A stretch of DNA of 64,000 bases from Chryseobacterium sp. JAH (GTDB taxonomy: Bacteria > Bacteroidota > Bacteroidia > Flavobacteriales > Weeksellaceae): contig NZ_LMAH01000002.1 in assembly GCF_001507335.1 (NCBI RefSeq), positions 496,001 through 560,000 of the forward strand. The letters run 5' to 3'. Both the position numbers and the translations under genes were made by a program. The notes below the pieces were generated by a model that saw only the letters and a program-made list of their open reading frames with translations, did no database searches and had not been told where the DNA came from. Of the stretch, positions 25,862 to 34,285 are shown one piece after another. How positions within the stretch are numbered: the stretch's first letter is position 1; every line of letters starts with the position of its first letter.

Positions 25862-26980
25862 CTATGAGTTTTTATGAATGTACCTTGATAACTTTATTCC
25901 TAAATCTGTCCATACAATTTTAGGGTTTCCGTTTCGGGTTAAATGTAGATCTGCTGCATTGATTTCATCTAAAATACTGATAATATTTGCACCACTGATA
26001 AATTTAGAAAACCCAGCCCAATTGAATCCGTTGGCATCAATTTTTTTGTAAACCAACTCTTCTGACTGATAATTTTGCAGTAAAGCCAATCTGAAAATTT
26101 CGGAAGCATAATTCAGGAAATTTTTCTGTTTCTCTCTGTTCCACCCGGCTATTTCTCGAGCCCAAAGAATGATATTCTTAAGAAACTCAGGCTTCTTCTT
26201 CACCATAAATGCATCACGAACCCATTGCACGAAAAGTTTTTCAAACTCAGGATTCTTGATTTCTGAATGTAGCAGTTTTACAGCTTCATTTAAATCCCCC
26301 TGGGCTTCGTAAGTAATGGCTTTAGCCTGATCATCTGAAGAAGAAAGTTTATTTTTCAGATAAATATTTAAATCAGCATCTGCAATTCTCGGAACTTCTA
26401 CTATCTGTGTACGAGAAAGTATCGTTGGTAAAATATCGTCAGCGCTTTCTGCTGTCAAAAGAATAATGGTTTTGGCTGGCGGCTCTTCCAAAAACTTTAA
26501 AAATTTATTGGAGGCGGCAACATTCATTTTATCTGCTCGCCACACAATGAGAATTTTGGTTCCGCCTTCAAAACTTTTGAGAGCAAATTTTTGATTCTGA
26601 TCATCAATTTCATCTGCTGAAATAAACAACTGTTTGTTTTCTGATTCCAAAAAAGCCGTCCAGTCATCATAACTGGCGTAAGGCGATTCGAGAATCATCT
26701 CTCTGAACTGATCAAATTTATTTTTACTTAAAGAGTTTTTGTTATCGGTAAAAACAGGAAAACAGAAATGAAGATCTAAGTGATTCAGATGTTCAACCTT
26801 TGACGCAGCGTGTTCGTTTTCACCTTTTAAAATTTCTTTAGCGTAGGCTAAAACAAGTGGCATCGTTCCGTAACCTTCTTTTCCAATGAAAAGCTGAGCA
26901 TGGCTTACTCTGTTTTCGGTAATGCTGTCCTGAAGAAGTTTCTTAAGATTTTCCTGTCCGGCGATGTTTTCCCAATTCAT
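25862..26980 (-). CDS. holB: DNA polymerase III subunit delta'
   Basis: 372 residues. The clamp-loader AAA+ start reads MNWENIAGQENLKKLLQDS. The sensor region FLEEPPAKTIILLTAES and DILPTILSRTQIVEVPR (SRC-like motif with Thr-Gln in place of Cys) follow. The P-loop position reads GKEGYGTMPL and lacks the GKT/S core, as expected for the non-hydrolysing delta' subunit. Single gene with its own terminator. Confidence 0.93.
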   Translation of the reverse strand: MNWENIAGQENLKKLLQDSITENRVSHAQLFIGKEGYGTMPLVLAYAKEILKGENEHAASKVEHLNHLDLHFCFPVFTDNKNSLSKNKFDQFREMILESPYASYDDWTAFLESENKQLFISADEIDDQNQKFALKSFEGGTKILIVWRADKMNVAASNKFLKFLEEPPAKTIILLTAESADDILPTILSRTQIVEVPRIADADLNIYLKNKLSSSDDQAKAITYEAQGDLNEAVKLLHSEIKNPEFEKLFVQWVRDAFMVKKKPEFLKNIILWAREIAGWNREKQKNFLNYASEIFRLALLQNYQSEELVYKKIDANGFNWAGFSKFISGANIISILDEINAADLHLTRNGNPKIVWTDLGIKLSRYIHKNS

Positions 26981-27024
26981 GTTTCAAAGATAAAAGATTT
27001 TTATGGAAAAGGAAATTGGTGAAA

Positions 27025-27112
27025 TGTGAATTTTGCTGCACCAATGAATTGTGAATTTATTATGATTGATAAAAAACTATTAGCAAATCCAATTCATGAT
27101 TGATAACTCACC
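27025..27112. repeat. copy of a dispersed GTGAATT-type element
   Basis: GTGAATTTTGCT, a short spacer, ATGAATTGTGAATTT, then ATTCATGATTGATAACTCAC. This is similar in word order to 58015-58090 (GTCAATTTTGCT, spacer, GTGAATGAGTGAATGG). It is non-coding and lies between the divergent holB and outer-membrane protein genes. Confidence 0.4.
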
Positions 27113-27201
27113 ATAAAAACCCCTTAACAAACTTTAACCTCAGTAAATTTTTACAATTCATTAATATTTAAGATATTTGCGCATTATTTTAAAAATCTAG
27201 A

Positions 27202-28479
27202 ATGAAAAAAATTTTTGTACTATCATTCATTTCGGTTGGGTATTTCCTTAACGCGCAGAGTCTGAGCAATTCACCCTATGCAACTTATGGAATTGGTGAT
27301 GTAAAATATGATAATACGATTGAAACTACCTCAATGGGAGGTATTTCGACTGCCTTTATAAGTGATTTCACAAGTAACTTCAATTTCGGAAACCCTGCTA
27401 ACAACAGCAATTTTGATTTAACAAGTATTAAACTTGAAGCTACTAACGAAAATAATTACTTCAAAACCGACTATAATAATACAAAGTCTACAAAACATTC
27501 TACGTATTTATCTAATATCTCGTTGGCATTTCCTATTTCTTCAAAAATAAAAATGGGACTTTTGTATCAGCCATACAGTTCTAAGAGCTATGATATTATT
27601 AACTCTGAAACATTGGCAGACGGAACGGTTTACGGAAACCGTTTTACAGGGAGTGGTACTTTGAATACTGCACAGTTAGCACTTTCTTATAAAATAAATT
27701 CAGAATTTGCTGTTGGAGCCCGTGCTAATTTGTATTTTGGTAGTTTATACGACACCAATGAATTTACTACTTCTACCGCTGAGCTTATTAATGGGTACGA
27801 AACCAAGAATAAAATCAAAAATTTAAATTTCACTTTAGGTACAAGCTACCAAAAACTGAATACAAGTACAGATCGTAAGTTTACTTTGGGGGCTACAGCT
27901 ACCTTTGGGAACACCAGCGATATGTCTACAGAATATCTAAACAGTACTTATTACTATAGCAACGGTGAAGTAAAAGAAGGACAGACAACGATCGAATCTA
28001 AAACGACAAGTTCTAAAAACCTTTTACCTCTTCAAGCATCTTTTGGAGCGGGTTATGGAAGCGAAAACCAATGGTTTGTATCTGCACAGTTAGATTACAA
28101 AAAAGGTGAAACAATCAGTTACTTCGGAAACACTTTTGATTTCAAAGATTCTTACAGAGTTTCTGCGGGTGGTTGGTATCTTCCGAACTATAATAACTTT
28201 AGAAGTTATTTTTCAAGAATCGTGTACCGCTATGGGGCATTCTATGAAAAAGGAAATTTGGAAATTGCCGGAAATAATATCAATAAATTTGGAGTTTCTG
28301 CAGGGGTGATGCTTCCATTCAAAACCAGCAGTATTACACGAATGAGCGGTCTTGAGATTGGCGTTGAACTGGGTAAAAGAGGAACTGTAAAAGACAATCT
28401 GATCAATCAGAATTTTATCAACCTAAGAGTAGGATTCAATTTTGCAGACAGATGGTTTAGAAAATCTCTTTATAACTAA
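27202..28479 (+). CDS. outer membrane beta-barrel protein
   Basis: 425 residues. The signal peptide ends LNA|Q. The N-terminal SLSNSPYATYGIGDV and the SMGGISTA turn are followed by alternating amphipathic strands and a C-terminal strand NLRVGFNFADRWFRKS. The fold resembles FadL/PorV-like barrels, but the family and substrate are uncertain. It is immediately followed by lptC (one base between stop and start), so the barrel may be linked to envelope assembly in flavobacteria. Confidence 0.75.
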   Translation: MKKIFVLSFISVGYFLNAQSLSNSPYATYGIGDVKYDNTIETTSMGGISTAFISDFTSNFNFGNPANNSNFDLTSIKLEATNENNYFKTDYNNTKSTKHSTYLSNISLAFPISSKIKMGLLYQPYSSKSYDIINSETLADGTVYGNRFTGSGTLNTAQLALSYKINSEFAVGARANLYFGSLYDTNEFTTSTAELINGYETKNKIKNLNFTLGTSYQKLNTSTDRKFTLGATATFGNTSDMSTEYLNSTYYYSNGEVKEGQTTIESKTTSSKNLLPLQASFGAGYGSENQWFVSAQLDYKKGETISYFGNTFDFKDSYRVSAGGWYLPNYNNFRSYFSRIVYRYGAFYEKGNLEIAGNNINKFGVSAGVMLPFKTSSITRMSGLEIGVELGKRGTVKDNLINQNFINLRVGFNFADRWFRKSLYN

Positions 28480-28480
28480 A

Positions 28481-29074
28481 ATGAAATTGAATTTCAATAA
28501 ATATAAAAATATAGCATACCTTTTTAGTTGTGCTATATTTTTTATATTCACATCCTGCGAAGAAGATTTGACCAAACAGAACGGAAATCAGAATAAAAAT
28601 TTCCCATCGCAGATCATCAACAATGCTAAAATCGTTCAGAGAGATTCAGGATTTGTTTCACTACGAGCAACGGCTCCCATCATTGAAAAATATGAATTGA
28701 TCGACAGCCCGTACACAATTGCCAGAAAAGGAATGAAAATAGAATTCTTTGATAAAAAGAAACCTAAAAACCCTGGAAATATTACTGCAAAATATGCCAA
28801 AATCTACGATTACAAAAAGTTTTTTGAAGCCAGAGGAAATGTGAAAATTTTAACGAGCGACGGACAACGGTTTGCAACACAGAGTGTTTTTTGGGATCAG
28901 AAAAATAAAAGAATTTATACGAGAGACACCGTATATGCAACCATGGAAGACGGCTCTACGCTGGTTCATGCCAATGGAATGACCGCCAAAGACGACTTCT
29001 CAGAATATACTTTCTACAACAATTCTGGTGATCTTGATATCAGCAAGACTAAAATCGCGGAATCTAAAAAATAA
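28481..29074 (+). CDS. lptC: LPS export ABC transporter periplasmic protein LptC
   Basis: 197 residues. A lipobox-like signal ends IFTSC, so it appears to be a lipoprotein in this group. The LptC/OstA-like beta-jellyroll part reads AKYAKIYDYKKFFEARGNVKI, then the QSVFWDQKNKRIYTRD strand pair and EDGSTLVHANGMTA. It bridges the LptBFG extractor to LptA-like periplasmic LPS transport. Start at the ATG following the upstream stop; a TTG inside the previous gene is rejected. Confidence 0.88.
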   Translation: MKLNFNKYKNIAYLFSCAIFFIFTSCEEDLTKQNGNQNKNFPSQIINNAKIVQRDSGFVSLRATAPIIEKYELIDSPYTIARKGMKIEFFDKKKPKNPGNITAKYAKIYDYKKFFEARGNVKILTSDGQRFATQSVFWDQKNKRIYTRDTVYATMEDGSTLVHANGMTAKDDFSEYTFYNNSGDLDISKTKIAESKK

Positions 29075-29085
29075 ATTTTAACATC

Positions 29086-30132
29086 ATGGTTTTTCAGGCA
29101 ATTGGATTGATGTCGGGAACAAGCTTAGACGGCTTGGATATTTGTTTTGCAAAGTTTGAAAAACAAAATTCTGGTTGGAAATTTCAAATCTTGAAGGCCG
29201 AAACAATTTCTTACGATAAAGATTTAGAAAATCAACTTAGAAATTCAATTCATTTATCAGCCGAAAAACTTCTTGAACTTCATTCTGAGTACGGATTCTA
29301 CTTAGGAAAAGCTGTAAAAAATTTCATTGAAAAATACAAGGTGGAGAATATTGATGTCATTTCCTCGCACGGCCATACTGTTTTTCATCAGCCTCAAAAA
29401 AAATTCACTTTACAGATCGGCGACGGTCGTACCATCAAAATAACAACAGGTTTACCTGTGGTGTACGATTTTCGCTCCCAGGATGTCTTAATGGGTGGAA
29501 ACGGAGCTCCACTCGTTCCTATTGGGGATGAACTGCTCTTTTCAGAATATGACGCCTGTCTGAACCTTGGAGGATTTTCTAATATTTCATTGCAGTTCAA
29601 CGATAAAAGAATTGCTTTTGATATTGCTCCGGTAAATATTGTTTTGAATAAGTTAGCCCAAAACTTTAATCAGAATTTCGACAAAGACGGAGGTTTAGCA
29701 AGAGAAGGGAAAATAAATGCGGAATTATTCAATAGATTAAATTCATTATTGTTTTACAGCCAATCTCATCCGAAATCATTGGGAATTGAATGGTGTAACG
29801 AAAATATTTTTCCTCTTTTTACAAATTTAGATTCAAATGATATTTTGGCAACATTTACCGAACATGCTGCCGAACAGATTTCAAGAGTATTTAATCAATA
29901 TCAATTAAAAAAAATACTTTTCACAGGTGGAGGAACTTACAATTCTTATTTGATTGAAAAAATAAAAGAAAAAACCCAGTCTGAAATTATTATTCCTGCA
30001 AAAGAAATTATAGACTTTAAAGAAGCTTTGATTTTTGCTTTTATGGGAGTCTTAAGAATTAACAGCGAAATCAATGTACTTTCTTCTGCAACAGGCAGCA
30101 GTCACGATCACAGTTCAGGAATTATTGCATAA
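29086..30132 (+). CDS. anmK: anhydro-N-acetylmuramic acid kinase
   Basis: Phosphorylates 1,6-anhydro-MurNAc released from peptidoglycan to MurNAc-6-P (cell wall recycling). 348 residues. The family signature IGLMSGTSLDGLD is at the N-terminus, then ISSHGHTVFHQP, VYDFRSQDVLMGGNGAPLVP, LNLGGFSNIS and FTGGGTYNSYLIE of the actin-like ATPase fold. It follows lptC by 11 bases, so it is the last gene of the barrel-lptC-anmK unit. Confidence 0.95.
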   Translation: MVFQAIGLMSGTSLDGLDICFAKFEKQNSGWKFQILKAETISYDKDLENQLRNSIHLSAEKLLELHSEYGFYLGKAVKNFIEKYKVENIDVISSHGHTVFHQPQKKFTLQIGDGRTIKITTGLPVVYDFRSQDVLMGGNGAPLVPIGDELLFSEYDACLNLGGFSNISLQFNDKRIAFDIAPVNIVLNKLAQNFNQNFDKDGGLAREGKINAELFNRLNSLLFYSQSHPKSLGIEWCNENIFPLFTNLDSNDILATFTEHAAEQISRVFNQYQLKKILFTGGGTYNSYLIEKIKEKTQSEIIIPAKEIIDFKEALIFAFMGVLRINSEINVLSSATGSSHDHSSGIIA

Positions 30133-30166
30133 AAAAAACCTCCATTTCTGAAGGTTTCATTTTATT
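30131..30166. terminator. bidirectional terminator
   Basis: AAACCT / AGGTTT stem with an eight-A run before and a T-rich tail after, between the convergent anmK and SRPBCC genes. Confidence 0.7.
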
Positions 30167-30551
30167 TATAAGCTTCAATCTTATCAGTTAAAGTATTTAT
30201 GAAGTTCTGCAGTGGTTTCTCTACCATCATTTTAATAAAAGGATTAAATTTTCCTTCAAAAAGCATCTGAACTTCAGTCTGATTTTCACTGAGAGGCTTT
30301 AGAGTTGCGGTAAGAGCAAAGTCTAAACTTGAACTTGCAGACTTTAAAACTGCCTTTTCTTCGGTCACTTCATCGATTTTTAAAGCAATTTCGGGCATGC
30401 CCTGAAGTCCGAATTTGAACCCATCTTCTCTGCTTTCAAACTTCTGAAGACCGTCTGGCATAAAATCTTTGTAATTTTCCGGCGTTTTTAATAACTCAGA
30501 TAACTCTTTAGATGATTTATTGACAACAATTTTTCGTCCTTCTAAATTCAT
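30162..30551 (-). CDS. SRPBCC family protein
   Basis: 129 residues with the START-like lipid/cofactor-binding pattern: an N-terminal strand MNLEGRKIVVNKSSKELSE, the SELLKTPENYKDFMPD helix pair, and a long C-terminal helix MMVEKPLQNFINTLTDKIEAY. The ligand is unknown. Divergent from the NUDIX gene with only 31 bases between start codons. The ATG at MNLEGRK is chosen; the frame upstream runs into the NUDIX gene. Confidence 0.85.
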   Translation of the reverse strand: MNLEGRKIVVNKSSKELSELLKTPENYKDFMPDGLQKFESREDGFKFGLQGMPEIALKIDEVTEEKAVLKSASSSLDFALTATLKPLSENQTEVQMLFEGKFNPFIKMMVEKPLQNFINTLTDKIEAYK

Positions 30552-30557
30552 TTTTTT

Positions 30558-30565
30558 TATTTTTG
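30558..30565 (+). promoter_or_regulatory. -7 promoter box of the NUDIX gene
   Basis: TATTTTTG, an exact TAnnTTTG match, 17 bases before the ATG in the 31-base divergent gap. No -33 TTG at the proper distance was seen. Confidence 0.5.
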
Positions 30566-30582
30566 TATTTAAATTCCTACAA

Positions 30583-31194
30583 ATGTATAAAGTTTTTGTG
30601 AACGAAAAAAAATTATTACTCTCTAAGCAGCCTGAAGCCTTAGAAAAAACTCTGAAATATGATGGTTTCACAACTTTAGAGATTGCGCTTGATCTTCTTC
30701 AGAATACTTCGGTAAAAGAACTGAACGTATATGGAGAGCAGATTGACGAAATTTGGGGAGAATTTAAAAAGCTTTTCAGAATCATTGAAGCAGCAGGTGG
30801 CATCGTCAAGAGAACAAACGGAGATATTCTTTTCATCAAAAGATTAGGGAAATGGGATCTGCCAAAAGGAAAAATGGAAAAAGGCGAATCCAGAGAAGAA
30901 TCTGCGGTGCGTGAAATTGAGGAAGAAACCAATTTACAAAATGTTGAACTTCTAGATTTCATCAATACTACTTACCATATCTATATCGAGAGAAACGGCG
31001 ACAGAGTTCTAAAGTACACGCATTGGTTTGAAATGAATTTCGATGGTGAAGATACCTCAAAACCTCAATTGGAAGAAGGTATCACAGAAGTTGCCTGGAA
31101 AAACACTCCACAGATTGAAGCGGAAGTCTTTCCAAGCACATTCAAAAATATTAAATTGATTATTACAGAATTTTGGGAAACGAAAACTAAATAA
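30583..31194 (+). CDS. NUDIX hydrolase with N-terminal extension
   Basis: 203 residues. The N-terminal region (1-70) is not NUDIX. The hydrolase domain contains the box G-KMEKG-E-SREESAV-RE-I-EEE-T-N-L, complete except that the last Gly is Asn. The catalytic REIEEE core is intact. Such enzymes cleave nucleoside diphosphate derivatives; the substrate is unknown. The 3' end overlaps the convergent murF gene by eight bases. ATG at MYKVFVNEKK is chosen over an upstream TTG. Confidence 0.9.
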   Translation: MYKVFVNEKKLLLSKQPEALEKTLKYDGFTTLEIALDLLQNTSVKELNVYGEQIDEIWGEFKKLFRIIEAAGGIVKRTNGDILFIKRLGKWDLPKGKMEKGESREESAVREIEEETNLQNVELLDFINTTYHIYIERNGDRVLKYTHWFEMNFDGEDTSKPQLEEGITEVAWKNTPQIEAEVFPSTFKNIKLIITEFWETKTK

Positions 31195-32458
31195 AGTCAA
31201 TCGCTTTTTCTAAAGAAATTCCACGTGATGCCTTTAACAAAACATTTTCTGATTGAATTTTGTTTAAACTAAGGTATTCTATTAACTCAGCTGTATTTTC
31301 AAAAGATTTAGATGAATTATTGACTGCTTTAAAATGTTTTCCCACGGTGATAATTTCGTTAAATCCTAAATCATGGGCCGTTTTGAGAATATTGATATGC
31401 TCTACAACACTTTCTTCACCCAACTCTAGCATATCACCTATAACAATCGTTTTTGTCCCTTCAAAAGTGATGAAATTATGAAGGGAAGCAGTCATAGAAC
31501 TCGGGTTGGCATTGTAAGTATCTAAAACTAAAGTTTTATCATTCTTTTTCACCACCTGAGAACGCATATTGGTTGGTATATAGCTCTCAATGGCTTTTTT
31601 GATCTCATCTATTGAAACTCCAAAATGAAGTCCGAAACTCGCTGCTGCACAAAGATTGGTGAAATTATAATCTCCTGTTAGCTGGGACAGTGCTTTTGTT
31701 TCCTGATAATCCAATCCAACAAAATGTTCATTAGAAAATATTTCGAAAAAATAATCTGAACTTCTTTTGCCAAAAGTTATTTTCGTCTTGTAATCGGTAG
31801 TTTTTTCTACCTGAATTTGATCATTTTCGTTAACTAAAATAGTTTGTTGATTATGTTTAAGGTAATCATAGAGTTCAGATTTCCCTTTTATAACACCCTC
31901 ATAACCGCCAAAACCTTCTAAATGAGCTTTCCCAAAATTGGTAATGTATCCGAAGTTTGGTTGGGCTAAGGCACATAATAATTCAATCTCCTTCTGATGA
32001 TTGGCTCCCATTTCAATAACCGCCATTTCATGTTCAGGTTTGATCGATAAAATTGTAAGCGGAACACCGATATGGTTATTTAAATTTCCAAAAGTATATT
32101 GAACATTATGTTTTCGAGATAGCACTGCATGAATAAGTTCCTTTGTAGTCGTTTTACCATTACTTCCCGTAAGCCCGATAATAGGAATCTGCAATTGATT
32201 TCTGTGATGTACAGCCAAGTTCTGAAGAAATTCTAAAGTTGATGGTACAAAGAATATATTCTTTTCTGCATTTTCAAAACTCTTATCTTCAACAATTGCT
32301 GCTAAAGCTCCATCATTCATTGCTTTTTCAGCTAAAATTGCCGCATTGAAATTATCTCCTGAGAAGGCGAAGAAAATGTCATTCGTGTTGATTTTTCGGC
32401 TGTCAATCGTTACTTTTTCAGCTTTTAGAAATAACGGATAAAACTGTTCTACATTCAT
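31187..32458 (-). CDS. murF: UDP-N-acetylmuramoyl-tripeptide--D-Ala-D-Ala ligase
   Basis: Adds D-Ala-D-Ala to the UDP-MurNAc tripeptide in the last cytoplasmic step of peptidoglycan precursor synthesis. 423 residues. Mur ligase hallmarks: ATP loop GLTGSNGKTTTKEL, VIEMGANHQKEI, HLEGFGGYEG and the DTYNANPSSM motif of MurF. It lies downstream of gldJ on the same strand, with a terminator between. A TATTTTTG box ends four bases before its ATG, suggesting an own, nearly leaderless transcript. The gldJ-murF neighbourhood is, as I recall, conserved in flavobacteria. Confidence 0.95.
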   Translation of the reverse strand: MNVEQFYPLFLKAEKVTIDSRKINTNDIFFAFSGDNFNAAILAEKAMNDGALAAIVEDKSFENAEKNIFFVPSTLEFLQNLAVHHRNQLQIPIIGLTGSNGKTTTKELIHAVLSRKHNVQYTFGNLNNHIGVPLTILSIKPEHEMAVIEMGANHQKEIELLCALAQPNFGYITNFGKAHLEGFGGYEGVIKGKSELYDYLKHNQQTILVNENDQIQVEKTTDYKTKITFGKRSSDYFFEIFSNEHFVGLDYQETKALSQLTGDYNFTNLCAAASFGLHFGVSIDEIKKAIESYIPTNMRSQVVKKNDKTLVLDTYNANPSSMTASLHNFITFEGTKTIVIGDMLELGEESVVEHINILKTAHDLGFNEIITVGKHFKAVNNSSKSFENTAELIEYLSLNKIQSENVLLKASRGISLEKAIDFI

Positions 32459-32469
32459 ACATCAAAAAT

Positions 32470-32502
32470 AAAAAAACCTCTCGAAAATTCGGGAGGTTTT
32501 TT
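32470..32502 (-). terminator. intrinsic terminator of gldJ
   Basis: AAAAAACCTC and GAGGTTTTTT arms (inner part tCGAA / TTCGg) with T-runs on either side, 18 bases after the gldJ stop codon and before murF. Confidence 0.8.
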
Positions 32503-32519
32503 ATAAGTATTTTGAAATA

Positions 32520-34121
32520 TTATCTTCTTGTTCTAGCTTTGTCGCTAACTCTTGCATCCTGAGCTACACGGAAACCAATCCAACCATAACCAGAAGCCTG
32601 ATTTTTGTATCTTCTTTGTCCCGGGTCTAGCCAGTAAGCTGAATCTTGCCAAGAACCACCTTTGATAACTCTGATGTCATTTGTCATCGCTGATGTTCTC
32701 TCTTTAGTATCTTTCTGCATGATTACTTTTCCACTTCCATCAACTACAAATCTTGTTGTAGGAGCATTGTACATATTGTAAGAAGCTGAAGAATCACTTG
32801 CATTTCTATAATCTAATGAAGACATTCTGTCACCATCTCTATAGTTTCTGTAATCACCGATAGTTTCTCTTTCAAACTGACCAGGTAAATTTTTGTATAC
32901 CAATCTTCCGTCAGCTAAAGTGTCATATTTAATACTACCTTCATCAACCATCTTGTAAGTTCCGTCACCGTTTCTTACGATAGCCTGAGGCATATTTCCT
33001 CTATAATAATTAAAGTCTGTAAAGTCTTCGTCAATGATAGGTCTGTAAACATCACCAGTCCATTCTGCAACGTTACCGAACATACCATAGATACCGATAT
33101 CGTTTGAAGGAAACTGTCTAACATCTGAAGTCTGAGCAGCACCGTCATTTTTCCAACCTGCAGGACCTGAATAATCTCCTCTACCTTGCTTAAAGTTAGC
33201 TAAAATCATTCCTCTGTCTTTACCCTTAGTACCTCTAAGTTTATCGATTTGTGGTTTCTTTTCAGTATAGCTGTTATATTCTCTGCTTTTCTCCATACCA
33301 AGAGCTGCATACTCCCATTCTACTTCTGAAGGAAGTCTGAATTTGGTAACCATCGCTGAGCTAGGAGATCTGTTAGCAGCTAATAATCTCTGGTTAGTCG
33401 TTTTCATACCAGATTTTTGTGCCAATCTTTGCTCGTTGATGTAACCTTGCATTTCAGGATCATTCGATTTGAATTTATCCATGTTGAATGCTGTTCCACC
33501 TTGGTTATTAGATTCGTTGATGTACAAATCTTTTGCAATAATACCTGCTTGCATTAAAGCTTTTTCGTTCGCTCTGTCTGTCAACCATTCGCAGTATCTG
33601 TTGGCTTGTGTCCAAGAAACTCCTACTACCGGATAGTAATCATAGTTCTGATCTCTGAAATACGTTTCATTAAGATCATTTCTAGATAATTTGTTATCCC
33701 ATAACAAAGTGTCAGGCAACGCACCGTTGTAGATTTCCTTGAAACTTGGGTCACTTGGAGGGAATACATACTTCAACCACGTAAGGTATTCGCGGTATTC
33801 GTAGTTAGTAATTTCTGTTTCACCGATAAAGAATGAGCTTACCTGCATTCTGCGAGGCGAGTTATTCCAATCGTGCATAACATCATCTTTCACTAATCCC
33901 ATGGTAAAAGTTCCACCTTCAACATATACCATTCCTGGCCAACCCTTCTGCTTTTGTTGCTTTCCTGCAAAAAACCAACCTTGTTTTTCGTTTGGTTTCC
34001 AACCTGTCTTGCTGACAAATTTTTTAGTACCGCCTCCTTTGCTAGTACCGGACCCTCCACAGCTGGTTAATGCAAGTGTAGAACTTAATGCTATTAATGA
34101 AAACAACTTTAGTTTTTTCAT
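32520..34121 (-). CDS. gldJ: gliding motility / T9SS-associated lipoprotein GldJ
   Basis: 533 residues. Lipobox ALTSC (Cys21), then a formylglycine-generating-enzyme-like domain: MVYVEGGTFTMG, FFIGETEITNYEYREYL, PVVGVSWTQANRYCEWL, FRLPSEVEWEYAALG and IRVIKGGSW. This order and the long insert are diagnostic of GldJ, an outer-membrane lipoprotein that stabilises GldK and is needed for gliding and T9SS in Flavobacterium. It is expected to be catalytically inactive as a sulfatase modifier (family knowledge). Divergent from porU, with about 165 bases between them. Confidence 0.93.
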   Translation of the reverse strand: MKKLKLFSLIALSSTLALTSCGGSGTSKGGGTKKFVSKTGWKPNEKQGWFFAGKQQKQKGWPGMVYVEGGTFTMGLVKDDVMHDWNNSPRRMQVSSFFIGETEITNYEYREYLTWLKYVFPPSDPSFKEIYNGALPDTLLWDNKLSRNDLNETYFRDQNYDYYPVVGVSWTQANRYCEWLTDRANEKALMQAGIIAKDLYINESNNQGGTAFNMDKFKSNDPEMQGYINEQRLAQKSGMKTTNQRLLAANRSPSSAMVTKFRLPSEVEWEYAALGMEKSREYNSYTEKKPQIDKLRGTKGKDRGMILANFKQGRGDYSGPAGWKNDGAAQTSDVRQFPSNDIGIYGMFGNVAEWTGDVYRPIIDEDFTDFNYYRGNMPQAIVRNGDGTYKMVDEGSIKYDTLADGRLVYKNLPGQFERETIGDYRNYRDGDRMSSLDYRNASDSSASYNMYNAPTTRFVVDGSGKVIMQKDTKERTSAMTNDIRVIKGGSWQDSAYWLDPGQRRYKNQASGYGWIGFRVAQDARVSDKARTRR

Positions 34122-34285
34122 AGTCGATATAAATATTATTCAAAGTACAAAGAAAAAATAAATTATTCAATAAATCAAGTAAAGATTTGATTTTTTTTGA
34201 AACGTTAACAAATTAATTTTATTGTATCACGGTTTAATTCTAAAATTTTCATTTATTTTGTAATTTAGAAATTTCAATAACTAAC

